Source of the DNA: an uncultured Eubacterium sp.
GTDB lineage: Bacteria; Bacillota; Clostridia; Lachnospirales; Lachnospiraceae
Assembly (NCBI GenBank): GCA_947384955.1
Contig: CANDJC010000044.1
Span: forward strand, 1-36,290
DNA length: 36,290 bases
Direction: 5' to 3'
A model generated the notes under the pieces. The model was not told the origin of the DNA, ran no database searches, and worked only from the letters and a program-made list of their open reading frames with translations. The translations under genes and the position numbers were made by a program. Of this stretch, positions 16,218 to 27,740 are shown piece after piece; the stretch's first letter is position 1, and every line of letters begins with the position of its first letter.

Positions 16218-16281
16218 ATTATTTAAACATGACTAAATACAATATATAAATTATTTAAACATGACTAAATACAATATATAG
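16218..16281 (+). repeat. Two tandem 32-bp AT-rich repeats
   Basis: Two adjacent units beginning ATTATTTAAACATGACTAAA are identical at 31 of 32 positions. They lie in the intergenic space between the GNAT gene and repeat B, where I see no gene. The unit is too AT-rich to assign a function. Confidence 0.7.
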
Positions 16282-16430
16282 TATATGTTAACATAAACGC
16301 AGATTAAAATCAGAAAATCTGTAAACTGATGTCTGTTTAATTTAAGTCTTCCATTTTAAGCCAGGTACTTTTTCGCTCAGTCAGCCAAAAAAATCCGCCA
16401 CAGCCTTTCATATCTCACCTAAATCTTCCC

Positions 16431-16690
16431 AAAAACCAGCCGGATGACGGGGAGATGTCCTGGCTTCCAGCGACATTGGAGGAATGTTTAGAATCCCTTA
16501 GCCTTCTGCCCAATAACCAGGCGGCGAAGCCGCAGCGGCACCTTTAGCTTCTGGCTGCAAGCCAGGGCGAACCAGGTGCCGCACCCGTCCGCAGCCACAG
16601 CCTGAATGCAGAATGCTTAGGGATTCTTAACATTCCGGAGCCGGAGCCGGAAGCCAGGGCATCTCCCCGTCATCCGGCGTCCGCGAAGCC
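16431..16690 (+). repeat. Structured dispersed repeat, copy B
   Basis: A 260-bp element with terminal arms 16439-16468 and 16649-16678 pairing over 30 positions, one of them a T/G that would be a wobble pair only in plus-strand RNA. The inner 28-nt stem is at 16482-16509 with 16608-16635. The core is near-identical to copies A and C. It sits between the convergent GNAT and beta-galactosidase genes and could also act as their terminator. Confidence 0.85.
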
Positions 16691-16720
16691 ATTCCCCCCT
16701 CTCCTTACCAGAAAATCCTC

Positions 16721-19786
<3,066 letters not shown>

Positions 19787-19805
19787 TCATAGCGTTATAA
19801 GAGTC

Positions 19806-19834
19806 ATTATATCTGTATTTCTTCATATAGTAAA
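19806..19834 (-). promoter_or_regulatory. Probable lacZ promoter
   Basis: On the minus strand TTTACT, 17 nt, then a perfect TATAAT, ending 56 nt before the chosen ATG. I found no convincing catabolite (cre) site. Confidence 0.6.
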
Positions 19835-19886
19835 GGCAAAATATTCATGCACATATGAAAATTTTTCGGTATCCGGGACAATGACA

Positions 19887-20957
19887 TCATTCTATCAAAA
19901 TATCTCCCGACTCACATGTAATTTCTATCTGCTTCTGATTCTCTTCATCCAGGGAAGCATAAGACCGGCCCATATCCCTGCCGCCTATTTTCACGGTACC
20001 ATACTCGGTTATCAGCCTGTATGCATAATCTGTTACCGGCTGTTTCAGTGCAAGATGAACACTGCCGTATTCCGCATTAATTTTACAGCCGTCTGTCTGT
20101 ACCTGCTGCAGCTTGCATTCACCGTTTTCCAAAGACATCTGTACATTTCCCGCCTCCGACTCCTGGATATCCAGGTTCCCGTAAGCGCTTGTTACACTCA
20201 GGGTGCCAAAGGATGTATCGGAACATCTGATATCTCCGCTGTCCATTGCAATATTCATCCCGCCTGTAAAAGCAGCATGATAAAACGCCGCATCTCCGTA
20301 CTCAGACTGCACCGTGCACTGGCCGGCCTGTACGTTTTCCATCTTTAAATCCCCGCTGTCCAGCTTTATTTCCATAGTTTCTGAGCTGACGTTTAAAAAA
20401 TCCGCCCTTCCATAATCTGCTTCTATTTTTATCGTATCTGCCTGTATATTTTCACAGGCGGCGTCTCCGCTGTCTGTTTTGATTTCTGCAGATTTCAGCT
20501 TCGCCTCCTTCGGTACGCGTACGGTCACATATTCCTCTGCTCTGTCCGCACGGCTGTTTCCCACAGAAAACCATGTAAAATTTTTAATCCCCAGAACCTT
20601 ATTATTTTCATGTCTTAATATCAGTCTGCCGTCTTTGATTTCCCTGCTAAGCGGATTGTCTTTATTAAGACAGTAAGACAGCGAATATTCATCGGAACCG
20701 GATGCTTCTATGCGCACATTTTCGTATTCTCCGTCAATCATAACAGCATCAAACGCTTCTAATTTTTCCTCTTCCTGCTTACAGACAGTTTCTTCCTTCT
20801 TATTTTTATCTAAAAGCGGTGCCTGAACCTGAATGCCGTCTCCGCTGATAGAAAGCCCGTATACCGTTCCTCCGGCAAGAATCCCTACGGTAACAAGAAT
20901 CAGTCCGGCCCCGGTCAGAAGCAGACATGTTTTTATAAATTTTATATGTTTACCCAT
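19887..20957 (-). CDS. DUF4097 family beta-helix protein, membrane anchored
   Basis: A 356-residue protein with a basic N-terminus and one transmembrane segment (about residues 9-33). A linker and a DUF4097/putative-adhesin repeat region follow (about 65-356), in which short strands recur around DSGDAACENI, DSGDLKMENV and DSGDIRCSDT, predicting a right-handed beta helix outside the membrane. AAAAGGAG stands eight bases before the ATG, within the end of the preceding gene, and the two genes overlap by 8 bp. In PadR-DUF1700-DUF4097 operons this protein is thought to sense or respond to envelope stress; the ligand is unknown. Confidence 0.88.
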   Translation of the reverse strand: MGKHIKFIKTCLLLTGAGLILVTVGILAGGTVYGLSISGDGIQVQAPLLDKNKKEETVCKQEEEKLEAFDAVMIDGEYENVRIEASGSDEYSLSYCLNKDNPLSREIKDGRLILRHENNKVLGIKNFTWFSVGNSRADRAEEYVTVRVPKEAKLKSAEIKTDSGDAACENIQADTIKIEADYGRADFLNVSSETMEIKLDSGDLKMENVQAGQCTVQSEYGDAAFYHAAFTGGMNIAMDSGDIRCSDTSFGTLSVTSAYGNLDIQESEAGNVQMSLENGECKLQQVQTDGCKINAEYGSVHLALKQPVTDYAYRLITEYGTVKIGGRDMGRSYASLDEENQKQIEITCESGDILIE

Positions 20958-21540
20958 TCTTTTTATCTCCTTTTCGAATCAGTCCAGCCAGGGAACACAG
21001 CATCCATTTCAAAAAAGCCTTGGACAAAAGATAAATGCCGTAAGTAAGTGCCGCTCCGATTCCGGCTGACAAAAGTCCCATTCCCATACATGTTAAAAAT
21101 ACCGGAATACTTTTTGTCAGTACACTAAATCCGCAGATAATCGTAAGCGGCCCCGCAATCACGCCGCATACACCGGTTAACAGCAGCGCAAGCAGCAGCG
21201 CCCATACAACAATTCCCGCAGCAATGATAAGTACGGCTCCTGTCAATAGAAGCGGAAGCGCTACCGGAGCCGCACACAGTGCAAGCAGCGCTACCCAGAC
21301 AGCATTCATGCCGCTTTTGACATCTTTAACCGGCTCTTTCGAATAATCAAGCGCCATATCATGGATAATCTGCTCCGCCGCTTCCTGGGGACTGCCAAGG
21401 TCTTCAATTGCTTTTGCCTCGTTTTCTTCCCCCGCTTCCTGAAAATATTCCTCATAATACTCCACTGCACGTTCAAAATCTTCTCTGGGAAGGCGTTTTA
21501 GTTTTTCTTTCAGCTGTCTTAAATATTCTTCTTTATTCAT
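20950..21540 (-). CDS. DUF1700 (HAAS-signalling type) membrane protein
   Basis: A 196-residue protein. Residues 1-75 form the helical DUF1700 signalling head (MNKEEYLRQLKEKLKRLPRE, then YYEEYFQEAGEENEAKAIEDLGSP), followed by about three to four transmembrane helices (90-180) and a basic end. The ATG overlaps the PadR stop as ATGA, and it overlaps the DUF4097 gene by 8 bp, giving a translationally coupled three-gene operon. Such proteins are regarded as partners of PadR-like regulators and DUF4097 proteins in envelope responses. Confidence 0.88.
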   Translation of the reverse strand: MNKEEYLRQLKEKLKRLPREDFERAVEYYEEYFQEAGEENEAKAIEDLGSPQEAAEQIIHDMALDYSKEPVKDVKSGMNAVWVALLALCAAPVALPLLLTGAVLIIAAGIVVWALLLALLLTGVCGVIAGPLTIICGFSVLTKSIPVFLTCMGMGLLSAGIGAALTYGIYLLSKAFLKWMLCSLAGLIRKGDKKNG

Positions 21541-21878
21541 ACTTTTACGTCTGCCTCCTCTTTGTCCTGACTGCCTGGTTCTAAAATTTCGCTGACTGCC
21601 TGGATATACGCGTTCCATTCCTGTTCTAAAAATTCTTTCTGCTGTTTTCCGGTTTCTGTAATCCGATAGTATTTCCGGTTCCGGCCCTGGAACTGCTCGT
21701 CATAAATATCGACATAGTGACTGTCTGCAAGCCTTCGCAGTACCGGATACAGCGTGGAATCTTTCAGGTTTGAAACATGCTTTATCCGCTGGCTGATCTG
21801 ATATCCGTAACTGTCCTTCTGACAGATAAGCGCCAGAACAAGCAGCTCCATCAGGACAGGATTTAATGGGAATGTCAT
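21537..21878 (-). CDS. PadR-family transcriptional regulator
   Basis: A 113-residue winged-helix repressor, usual for the short PadR subfamily. The core runs LLVLALICQKDSYGYQISQR, then LKDSTLYPVLRRLADSHYVD (recognition helix and wing) and the YYRITETGKQQ wing, with a C-terminal dimerising helix. AAAGGAG stands seven bases before the ATG. It heads the DUF1700-DUF4097 operon and very likely represses its own promoter, which carries an AT-rich dyad between -35 and -10. Confidence 0.93.
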   Translation of the reverse strand: MTFPLNPVLMELLVLALICQKDSYGYQISQRIKHVSNLKDSTLYPVLRRLADSHYVDIYDEQFQGRNRKYYRITETGKQQKEFLEQEWNAYIQAVSEILEPGSQDKEEADVKV

Positions 21879-21928
21879 TTTGTGCTCCTTTCTTATGTTT
21901 TATTTGAATATATATTTCATTTTTCTAT

Positions 21929-21957
21929 ATTATATATTGTATAATATAAATTGTCAA
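21929..21957 (-). promoter_or_regulatory. padR operon promoter
   Basis: On the minus strand a perfect TTGACA, 17 nt and a perfect TATAAT. A TATTATA...TATAATA dyad covers the spacer and -10 and is a likely PadR operator. Confidence 0.85.
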
Positions 21958-21994
21958 GATATATATATTTTTTATTCTTATTCGGAATGAAATA

Positions 21995-22033
21995 AAAAAG
22001 AAGCGCATGCTTTTTTGCAGTACGCTTCTTTTT
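21995..22033. terminator. Terminator of the FRG cassette
   Basis: An 11-bp perfect dyad AAAAAGAAGCG/CGCTTCTTTTT with T runs on both strands, 23 nt after the stop of the last cassette gene. Confidence 0.85.
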
Positions 22034-22055
22034 CATATATCTTATTTTTATAGTC

Positions 22056-22223
22056 TTAAGGATGTTTTTCTATAATAACAATCCTGCCTTTTTCATTTTC
22101 TCTGTAATCAAATACTTCAATATTAGACCCTTGTACACGTCCCCAAAAAGTATTTCTTGTATCTCCACAGGTATTTCTCTTATAAAATGCGTTTCGTATA
22201 ACACCTTTTGGTCCGATTGGCAA
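22056..22223 (-). CDS. Small protein 2 of the FRG cassette (paralog of small protein 1)
   Basis: A 55-residue protein starting at TTG, with AGAGGGG eight bases upstream. It reads MPIGPKGVIRNAFYKRNTCG, then DTRNTFWGRVQGSNIEVFDY and a tail RENEKGRIVIIEKHP. About 70 percent of positions match the 54-aa protein at 26243-26407, including GV(I/V)RNAFYKRNT, NTFWGR and VFDYRENE. It follows the large FRG gene by 56 nt and precedes the terminator. I recognise no family. The basic, aromatic-rich middle could bind nucleic acid or the large protein; that is speculation. The duplication on both sides of one gene argues for a functional link. Confidence 0.7.
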   Translation of the reverse strand: MPIGPKGVIRNAFYKRNTCGDTRNTFWGRVQGSNIEVFDYRENEKGRIVIIEKHP

Positions 22224-22279
22224 TGTTATCACCCCTCTTTCATGTTTATCTTATCATATTAGGAATCTGTTTTCAAGGG

Positions 22280-25200
22280 TTATCTAACCCTCTGTCCAAT
22301 ATTTACAAGTTCTGGATATATTCTCTCCTTTGAAATCCCCATCCGGTACAGACATTCCGCAATCTCCTCTGCAGCACCTTTTTCGATTACAATTTTATAT
22401 AAAAACTGTTCTTTCCTGCTTTTTCTGCCGCAAACATTAAAATAATAGTCCTGTACACTTTGAAGGTCCATATAAGCATATGCATCATTGTCATTTTGGG
22501 AAGGTTCTGCATATAAGTTATATGCCAAAAAAATACCGCTTTGAGACCTGATTCTTGGATTGAGTCTGGATGTATATACAGCAAGCGGTAAATATGCTAT
22601 TTCTTCCTTTCCTATTAAGGACATTTCCCGGGTATATCCATAAGGATTTTCAGATTCATAATCTATATTTCCCATTAAAAACATATTATAAACATTCTCA
22701 TTATAACTGGCTGCAATATTTGGTATCAGCCCGTCACTTCGGTCTGCTGTCTTCTTCGATGCCAGAAACGCCAGCTCTGTACAGGCAGTAGCTTTAGCAG
22801 CTTCATTAATCATATAAGTTCTTGCCTCATTATACAGGTGCGGACTGAATACAAATATTGCAGCGTCTTTTTTTGCTGTCCGCTCTTCATGTGTAATCAG
22901 TTTTTCAAGCGCAAAGTACAGACTTGTAAAAGCATCCTCAGACCAGTCCATCAGATTTGTATTAACCCCATAGTGCTGCATCAGTGCCAGATAATCAGAT
23001 ATTCCGTAAAACGACTTATCCATAACCTCCGGTGCACCATCTGCCCTGAATTTAAACTCACCAAACAGGTTTCTCTGATACTGCGATAAATAATGAAAAT
23101 CCTTCCTGTTACTGATACACATACTCCTCATAATTCCTGGCAAAAGGCCATAGCTGCTGTCCGACTGGCCGCGATACCATAAAGGCCATGTTTTCACTCC
23201 AAAAACATGACGCATGCTTTCCTCCAGCATTTTGGTCACAGAATTCATTTCTCCAAGAAAGCTTTCCAGCCCGTATACAGTCGGCACCTCATTGATTTTT
23301 CTGCCGGAATCATATGTTCGCGATACTTTTTCGACTCCTTCAAATTCCATAGTAAATACAGGCTGACGATATGGCTCGCTGCTGTCAGCTTTTGCCTGAT
23401 TACGCTGTTTATTAATCTTATGAATATCTGTGAGCTTTTCCTGCTTTTGAAAATAATGAATCAGTTTAATATTTTCAGCAAAGGTCTCTTCATGCAGCTT
23501 AATAGAAGCTTCCTGGCAGAGCTTAACAGCCTGCTCTTCTTCTGCATGCTGACACAGCTGTTCTATTTTCTTAATATTTTCAGCATATTTACCGTAAGCT
23601 TTTCTGTATTTATAAAAGTAAAAATTGCATTTTTCTTCTATATTATACCCATTCAGACGCTGTCTGACACCAGACATTTCTGCCAGAATCCGACAGTGCT
23701 TTCTATACAGCCCAAATTCACTCTTATACTCTTCTCTGCATTTTAAAAAATATCCAAACCATTCTTCTGCCTGTCTTTTACGATTATTTATCTTGTCAGA
23801 TACAGCTGCCATTCCATATCCTGAATAATTGAAATATTTAGCCGCATATCTGTAAATAAATATATCCCTTACTGCTTCCAGGCTGCATCCGTGATACTCA
23901 TAAATATCCAGAATAACACCGACTCTGACCAGTTCTTTTAAGTCATCCATAAAACTGATGACATCCGGACTTCTAAGTTCATGCTTGAGTGACTGAGAAT
24001 ATAAAAGCATATACTCTTCTAACGGCATTTGAGCAAGTTCAATCATTGGAACATCAGCAGCCGCTTCTTCCAGACCGTCTGCTATCTTATCGATTACGTA
24101 TGTATATTCCTCTTTTCCAGATATAAAGCTCTTCACGCCGCCTGCTGTTTCCAGACATTCTTTCAGTTTTTCTGTAAATGGATGCTCAGCACCACCCCGT
24201 GCAAGACATACCTGCAGCTTCTCATAACATAATCCCTTAAAATCTCCATTACACAATTCTGCGTGCAGTTCATGAATCCAGTCTTCTATGCAGGTACTTC
24301 TGCCGCCAAGACAACTGATCAGTTCATTGATATACACCCGTTTTATCAGAACAACTGTATCCGTATCACTTTTTTTCCTGCATTCATGAAATCCTGTAAT
24401 CTCAGAATGCATCTTAGAATAATTACGAATCACAATATCATATATAAGGGGCTGAACATAATTGACAGCCTTTCTGGCCATTTCTTTGTGACTGCCTGCT
24501 AATTCTGAAAAAGCAGATAATAAGACACTCTGCATGTAAACAGCTGAGAGCATGATTCCCATAACATAATCGCGCTCTTCCCTGTCATAAGGTACTATAT
24601 AATGGTATATCTCATGATAAAGATACTGTATGTATACCGGAATATCATAAAACGTGACATGAGGCAGATTCAGTGATACAATTTTAAAATCCTGATCAGT
24701 CTCTTTCTTGCTGACAAACAGAGATTTATCAAAATAAAGCTCACTCTCAATGATTGGAACGATATCTACTGTAACTATGGGAATAATTTCAGTCTGTTTA
24801 TTGCAGTGTTTAAGCTGATAAGCAGTCTTTAATATTTCCTTGATGATTCCCATGTATGCAAATAGAATGCAGTCCTCCCGGCCTGTATACCTTAAATGGC
24901 ATTTTGGCAATTCAAAATTAAGGCTGTTTGCCTCTGAAATATGGAAAACCTGCTGTTTGAGGTTATTTAATATCAAACGCAGAACAGGCATAAATTCTAT
25001 ATCTGCATTTTCCATGCTGATAATCTCCTGAATACATTCCATATTTTTAAGAAAAATATAAGAAAAATCGTCTGCCCAGCTTTGGTTTACAGCTGAAGCA
25101 ACATTATACCGGTAATCACAATGCAGTGAATCCAGTGTATCTATAATTCCAGCTGTTTTATCAATTTTTCTGTCAATTAATAACCGGAGATTTTCATATA

Positions 25201-26218
25201 CCTTTTTTACATCCTTCAAATCATTCGGAAGATTTTCATCGTACAGTTTTCTTTTCTTATCTGCACTGCTGCTTTCATCTATCCTGTCTGAAACAAATAA
25301 CGGGGACTGACAATGAATATCCTCTGCCAGAGTTACCCGGGTCTGCAGTATCTGACGCTGATAGGTATCTTTATCGTGGTTAAAAATATTCCATTTTTCA
25401 AAATCAAGAAATGCCGCGCGGGATTCCATTTCCATTGCTATGTCATACTCCCCGGACGTATGCCGGATATTCTTAACCTTTTCCTGATTAAAAAAATCAA
25501 GACTCTGGTTTATGTATTTTTTCAAAGTAACTTGAACATATGCCCTGCCCTTTATTTCCTTTACAAGCTCATTTTCATCATTTGCCTGATCATATGCCGG
25601 ATTTCTTGAAAACATCGTATGAGCAGAAAAATACACCCTTTCCCCGTCATAGATACTGTCACGTTTGATGCTGTTCACTATCCTCAGAATATCGGTATAC
25701 TGATTGCAAAGCCAGAGAATCGATAATCCAAATATCCCAAATGTTCCAAGTACCATATACTGGCAGTCTCCCGTATTTCGCACTGATTCCTTTTGAATCA
25801 TTTCTTCTAATTCTGCCTTTGCATGCTGCAGGAATTCTCCATAATCTTTCATTTTTTCCCGCAGTATATTTTGAAACGGAAGCTCTGTTAATGCCCAGAA
25901 CAAATGTTTATCATACTGGCCTGATCTGCTCTCTTTAAATCCCCATTCATCCTTATCTTCGGAATATAAAAAGCGAGGAGTATTATCCAAATCATATAAC
26001 AGTATTGACTGGCGGTTTCCTACCCAGTCCTTCGCCAGAGCAGACAAGTCCCGAAACCTGTCAATCTTAGATATATTGTTAACTTTCAGCCTGTCATATT
26101 CACCAAATGTTAATATACTTTTTCTGGCTTCATCATATGCAAGACATGAACGAATATCTTCCATAGATTCCCTGGGATACTGCACATATTTATAGTATTC
26201 AAAAATATATCCTCCCAC
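22280..26218 (-). CDS. 1312-aa protein with HExxH motif and C-terminal FRG domain
   Basis: A very large soluble protein. Residues 1-400 show no family I know. At 531-545 QYLYHEIYHYIVPYD has HEIYH (535-539), an HExxH zinc-peptidase motif in a helical context; no third ligand is certain. Residues 860-940 are charged and helical. An FRG domain occupies about 980-1290: WYRGQSDSSYGLLPGIMRS (1014-1032) and LMQHYGVNTNLMDWSEDAF (1079-1097). The start is GTG with AGAGGAG eight bases upstream; no better ATG exists nearby. It is the middle gene of a three-gene operon whose outer members are paralogous ~55-aa proteins. FRG-domain proteins are poorly characterised and often sit in mobile or defence contexts, so a defence or toxin role is possible but unproven. 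Confidence 0.8.
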   Translation of the reverse strand: MGGYIFEYYKYVQYPRESMEDIRSCLAYDEARKSILTFGEYDRLKVNNISKIDRFRDLSALAKDWVGNRQSILLYDLDNTPRFLYSEDKDEWGFKESRSGQYDKHLFWALTELPFQNILREKMKDYGEFLQHAKAELEEMIQKESVRNTGDCQYMVLGTFGIFGLSILWLCNQYTDILRIVNSIKRDSIYDGERVYFSAHTMFSRNPAYDQANDENELVKEIKGRAYVQVTLKKYINQSLDFFNQEKVKNIRHTSGEYDIAMEMESRAAFLDFEKWNIFNHDKDTYQRQILQTRVTLAEDIHCQSPLFVSDRIDESSSADKKRKLYDENLPNDLKDVKKVYENLRLLIDRKIDKTAGIIDTLDSLHCDYRYNVASAVNQSWADDFSYIFLKNMECIQEIISMENADIEFMPVLRLILNNLKQQVFHISEANSLNFELPKCHLRYTGREDCILFAYMGIIKEILKTAYQLKHCNKQTEIIPIVTVDIVPIIESELYFDKSLFVSKKETDQDFKIVSLNLPHVTFYDIPVYIQYLYHEIYHYIVPYDREERDYVMGIMLSAVYMQSVLLSAFSELAGSHKEMARKAVNYVQPLIYDIVIRNYSKMHSEITGFHECRKKSDTDTVVLIKRVYINELISCLGGRSTCIEDWIHELHAELCNGDFKGLCYEKLQVCLARGGAEHPFTEKLKECLETAGGVKSFISGKEEYTYVIDKIADGLEEAAADVPMIELAQMPLEEYMLLYSQSLKHELRSPDVISFMDDLKELVRVGVILDIYEYHGCSLEAVRDIFIYRYAAKYFNYSGYGMAAVSDKINNRKRQAEEWFGYFLKCREEYKSEFGLYRKHCRILAEMSGVRQRLNGYNIEEKCNFYFYKYRKAYGKYAENIKKIEQLCQHAEEEQAVKLCQEASIKLHEETFAENIKLIHYFQKQEKLTDIHKINKQRNQAKADSSEPYRQPVFTMEFEGVEKVSRTYDSGRKINEVPTVYGLESFLGEMNSVTKMLEESMRHVFGVKTWPLWYRGQSDSSYGLLPGIMRSMCISNRKDFHYLSQYQRNLFGEFKFRADGAPEVMDKSFYGISDYLALMQHYGVNTNLMDWSEDAFTSLYFALEKLITHEERTAKKDAAIFVFSPHLYNEARTYMINEAAKATACTELAFLASKKTADRSDGLIPNIAASYNENVYNMFLMGNIDYESENPYGYTREMSLIGKEEIAYLPLAVYTSRLNPRIRSQSGIFLAYNLYAEPSQNDNDAYAYMDLQSVQDYYFNVCGRKSRKEQFLYKIVIEKGAAEEIAECLYRMGISKERIYPELVNIGQRVR

Positions 26219-26242
26219 TTCAGCCTCTCCTCTTTCGTCTAA

Positions 26243-26407
26243 TTATCTCTTTTCGGATATCACAATTTTCCCTTCTTCATTTTCTCTGTAATCAAATACC
26301 TTCATATTGGCTCCCTGTGTACGTCCCCAAAACGTATTTTTTGTATTTCCCCGGGTATTTCTCTTATAAAACGCATTACGTACAACGCCCTTTGTTTCAT
26401 ATTCCAT
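26243..26407 (-). CDS. Small protein 1 of the FRG cassette
   Basis: A 54-residue protein reading MEYETKGVVRNAFYKRNTRG, then NTKNTFWGRTQGANMKVFDY and RENEEGKIVISEKR. AAAAGGAG stands eight bases before the ATG. Its stop lies 24 nt before the GTG of the 1312-aa gene, so it is the first gene of the operon. It is a paralog of the protein at 22056-22223, with the same length, same order of conserved blocks and similar bases. Likely a partner, antitoxin or adaptor of the large protein; the evidence is only positional. Confidence 0.72.
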   Translation of the reverse strand: MEYETKGVVRNAFYKRNTRGNTKNTFWGRTQGANMKVFDYRENEEGKIVISEKR

Positions 26408-26494
26408 GCTTCTTTCTCCTTTTCTTCATGTATTTTTCTTTTCTGCATCTTATAACAATGATACTATTAACAGAGTACCATAAATCATCCGCTT

Positions 26495-26523
26495 TGTATA
26501 GTTGAATTTAATATTTAATTCAA
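26495..26523 (-). promoter_or_regulatory. Promoter and dyad of the FRG cassette
   Basis: On the minus strand TTGAAT, 17 nt, TATACA. TTGAATT (26502-26508) and AATTCAA (26517-26523) form an inverted repeat that fills the -35 and spacer, so repression by a DNA-binding protein is likely. An ~87-nt leader separates it from the first gene. Confidence 0.55.
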
Positions 26524-26536
26524 TAAAATTGTATTC

Positions 26537-26561
26537 CGGACAGCAGCCCCGCCGCTGTCCG
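26537..26561 (-). terminator. Hairpin after the LysM-GH18 gene
   Basis: CGGACAGC and GCTGTCCG pair perfectly over a 9-nt G+C-rich loop, 37 nt after the stop. The T run on the minus strand is weak and distal. Confidence 0.5.
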
Positions 26562-26597
26562 AACATGATGCAAAATGTTATACATACCCAGACATTT

Positions 26598-27740
26598 TTA
26601 CTGCACATGCCGTATCCAGAACTGGTCAGCAAGCAGCAGCCAGTTCGCACGAAACAGGCGCATTATCTGCCAGTACCCCATACCGCGCAAATCATATTCC
26701 TTCACAAGGTCAAATTTTGCCTGCATGCTGCGCACATCCTCAAACCAGACTTCATGCTCCCTGCCATCTTTAAAATAATGAAAATACGGCGACTGCGCTC
26801 TTTCGTCATACTGAATCACCGCATCATTTTCAATCGCAGTCCGTACAGCCTGCAGATTGCTTACCGTTCTGGCGCGGGATACACCCTGTTCAAAAGGAAG
26901 CGTCCAGTCATATCCGTAATTAGGTATTCCAAGATTAATCTTTTCCCTCGGAATACGCGTAACCGCATAGTCAACCACCTGGCGGACATTCGGAATCGGC
27001 GCTACTGCCATTGGCGGGCCGTACGTATAACCCCACTCATAAGTCATCAAAAGCACGTTATCCGCAGCTTCTCCAAGCAGACGGTAATCTTTGCCTTCAT
27101 ACAGTGTCCCTTTCTGGTTATCCGATGTCTTCGGCGCAAGCGCTACCGATACCGGATATCCAAGCGCATTGACAGCTGTGCGGACATTGCTTACAAACTG
27201 CGCAAACGGTTCTCTGTCACTTGCAAGAATATATTCAAAATCAATGTCCACACCCTGAAATCCCTTTTGCAGAACCGTATCCGTCAGCTGTTCAATCAGA
27301 TGACTTTGTACTTCCATATCATTTACAACCGCGCTAATCAGATAATTATTAAACCTTCCATCCGGCCCGAACGGCGTCAGAGTCAAAACCGGCGCTGTAT
27401 TATTTGCAATCGCCATCTCTATCATAAACGTATCATCGGTATTCGGAGGTATTAAATCCCCCTGCGTCGTAAATCCATAAGAAAATACAAACAGCTTGCT
27501 TAAGTACGGCAGCGTCTGGGCCAATGTATCGGCTGAAATATAAGGATAAGCATATCCTCCGGTTTCCACAGCCTTTCTTACCTGGGGACTTGCTCCCTTT
27601 GAAAGCAGCAGCGCCTGGCCGATTGCAAGCGGATATGGGTATTCCAGCTGATTGTTGTAAATAATCGTATCTACTGGCACGCCTTGTTTTATGGCGATTG
27701 AATCTACGGAATCGCCGGGTTTTACAACATAGATTTCCAT
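26598..27740 (-). CDS. LysM-GH18 spore-cortex type glycosidase (SleL/YaaH-like)
   Basis: A 380-residue protein. An N-terminal LysM repeat (about 1-47; MEIYVVKPGDSVDSIAIKQG, then IGQALLL) would bind peptidoglycan. A GH18 barrel (about 60-380) contains the catalytic DxDxE as GVDIDFEYI, LLMTYEWGYTYGPP and the C-terminal GMGYWQIMR. This is the layout of SleL/YaaH enzymes, which cut cortex fragments during spore germination, so it suggests a spore former. There is no signal peptide, as expected for proteins made in the mother cell or forespore. I chose the ATG because the family begins M-x-I-Y-x-V-K-P-G-D. The ribosome site is poor, and a GTG lies four codons upstream. Confidence 0.88.
   Translation of the reverse strand: MEIYVVKPGDSVDSIAIKQGVPVDTIIYNNQLEYPYPLAIGQALLLSKGASPQVRKAVETGGYAYPYISADTLAQTLPYLSKLFVFSYGFTTQGDLIPPNTDDTFMIEMAIANNTAPVLTLTPFGPDGRFNNYLISAVVNDMEVQSHLIEQLTDTVLQKGFQGVDIDFEYILASDREPFAQFVSNVRTAVNALGYPVSVALAPKTSDNQKGTLYEGKDYRLLGEAADNVLLMTYEWGYTYGPPMAVAPIPNVRQVVDYAVTRIPREKINLGIPNYGYDWTLPFEQGVSRARTVSNLQAVRTAIENDAVIQYDERAQSPYFHYFKDGREHEVWFEDVRSMQAKFDLVKEYDLRGMGYWQIMRLFRANWLLLADQFWIRHVQ

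Noticed and set aside
26502-27455. 317-codon plus-strand frame opposite the LysM-GH18 gene
   Set aside because: It is antisense to a clearly recognisable enzyme and its translation looks like reverse-strand noise rich in Arg, Ile and His.
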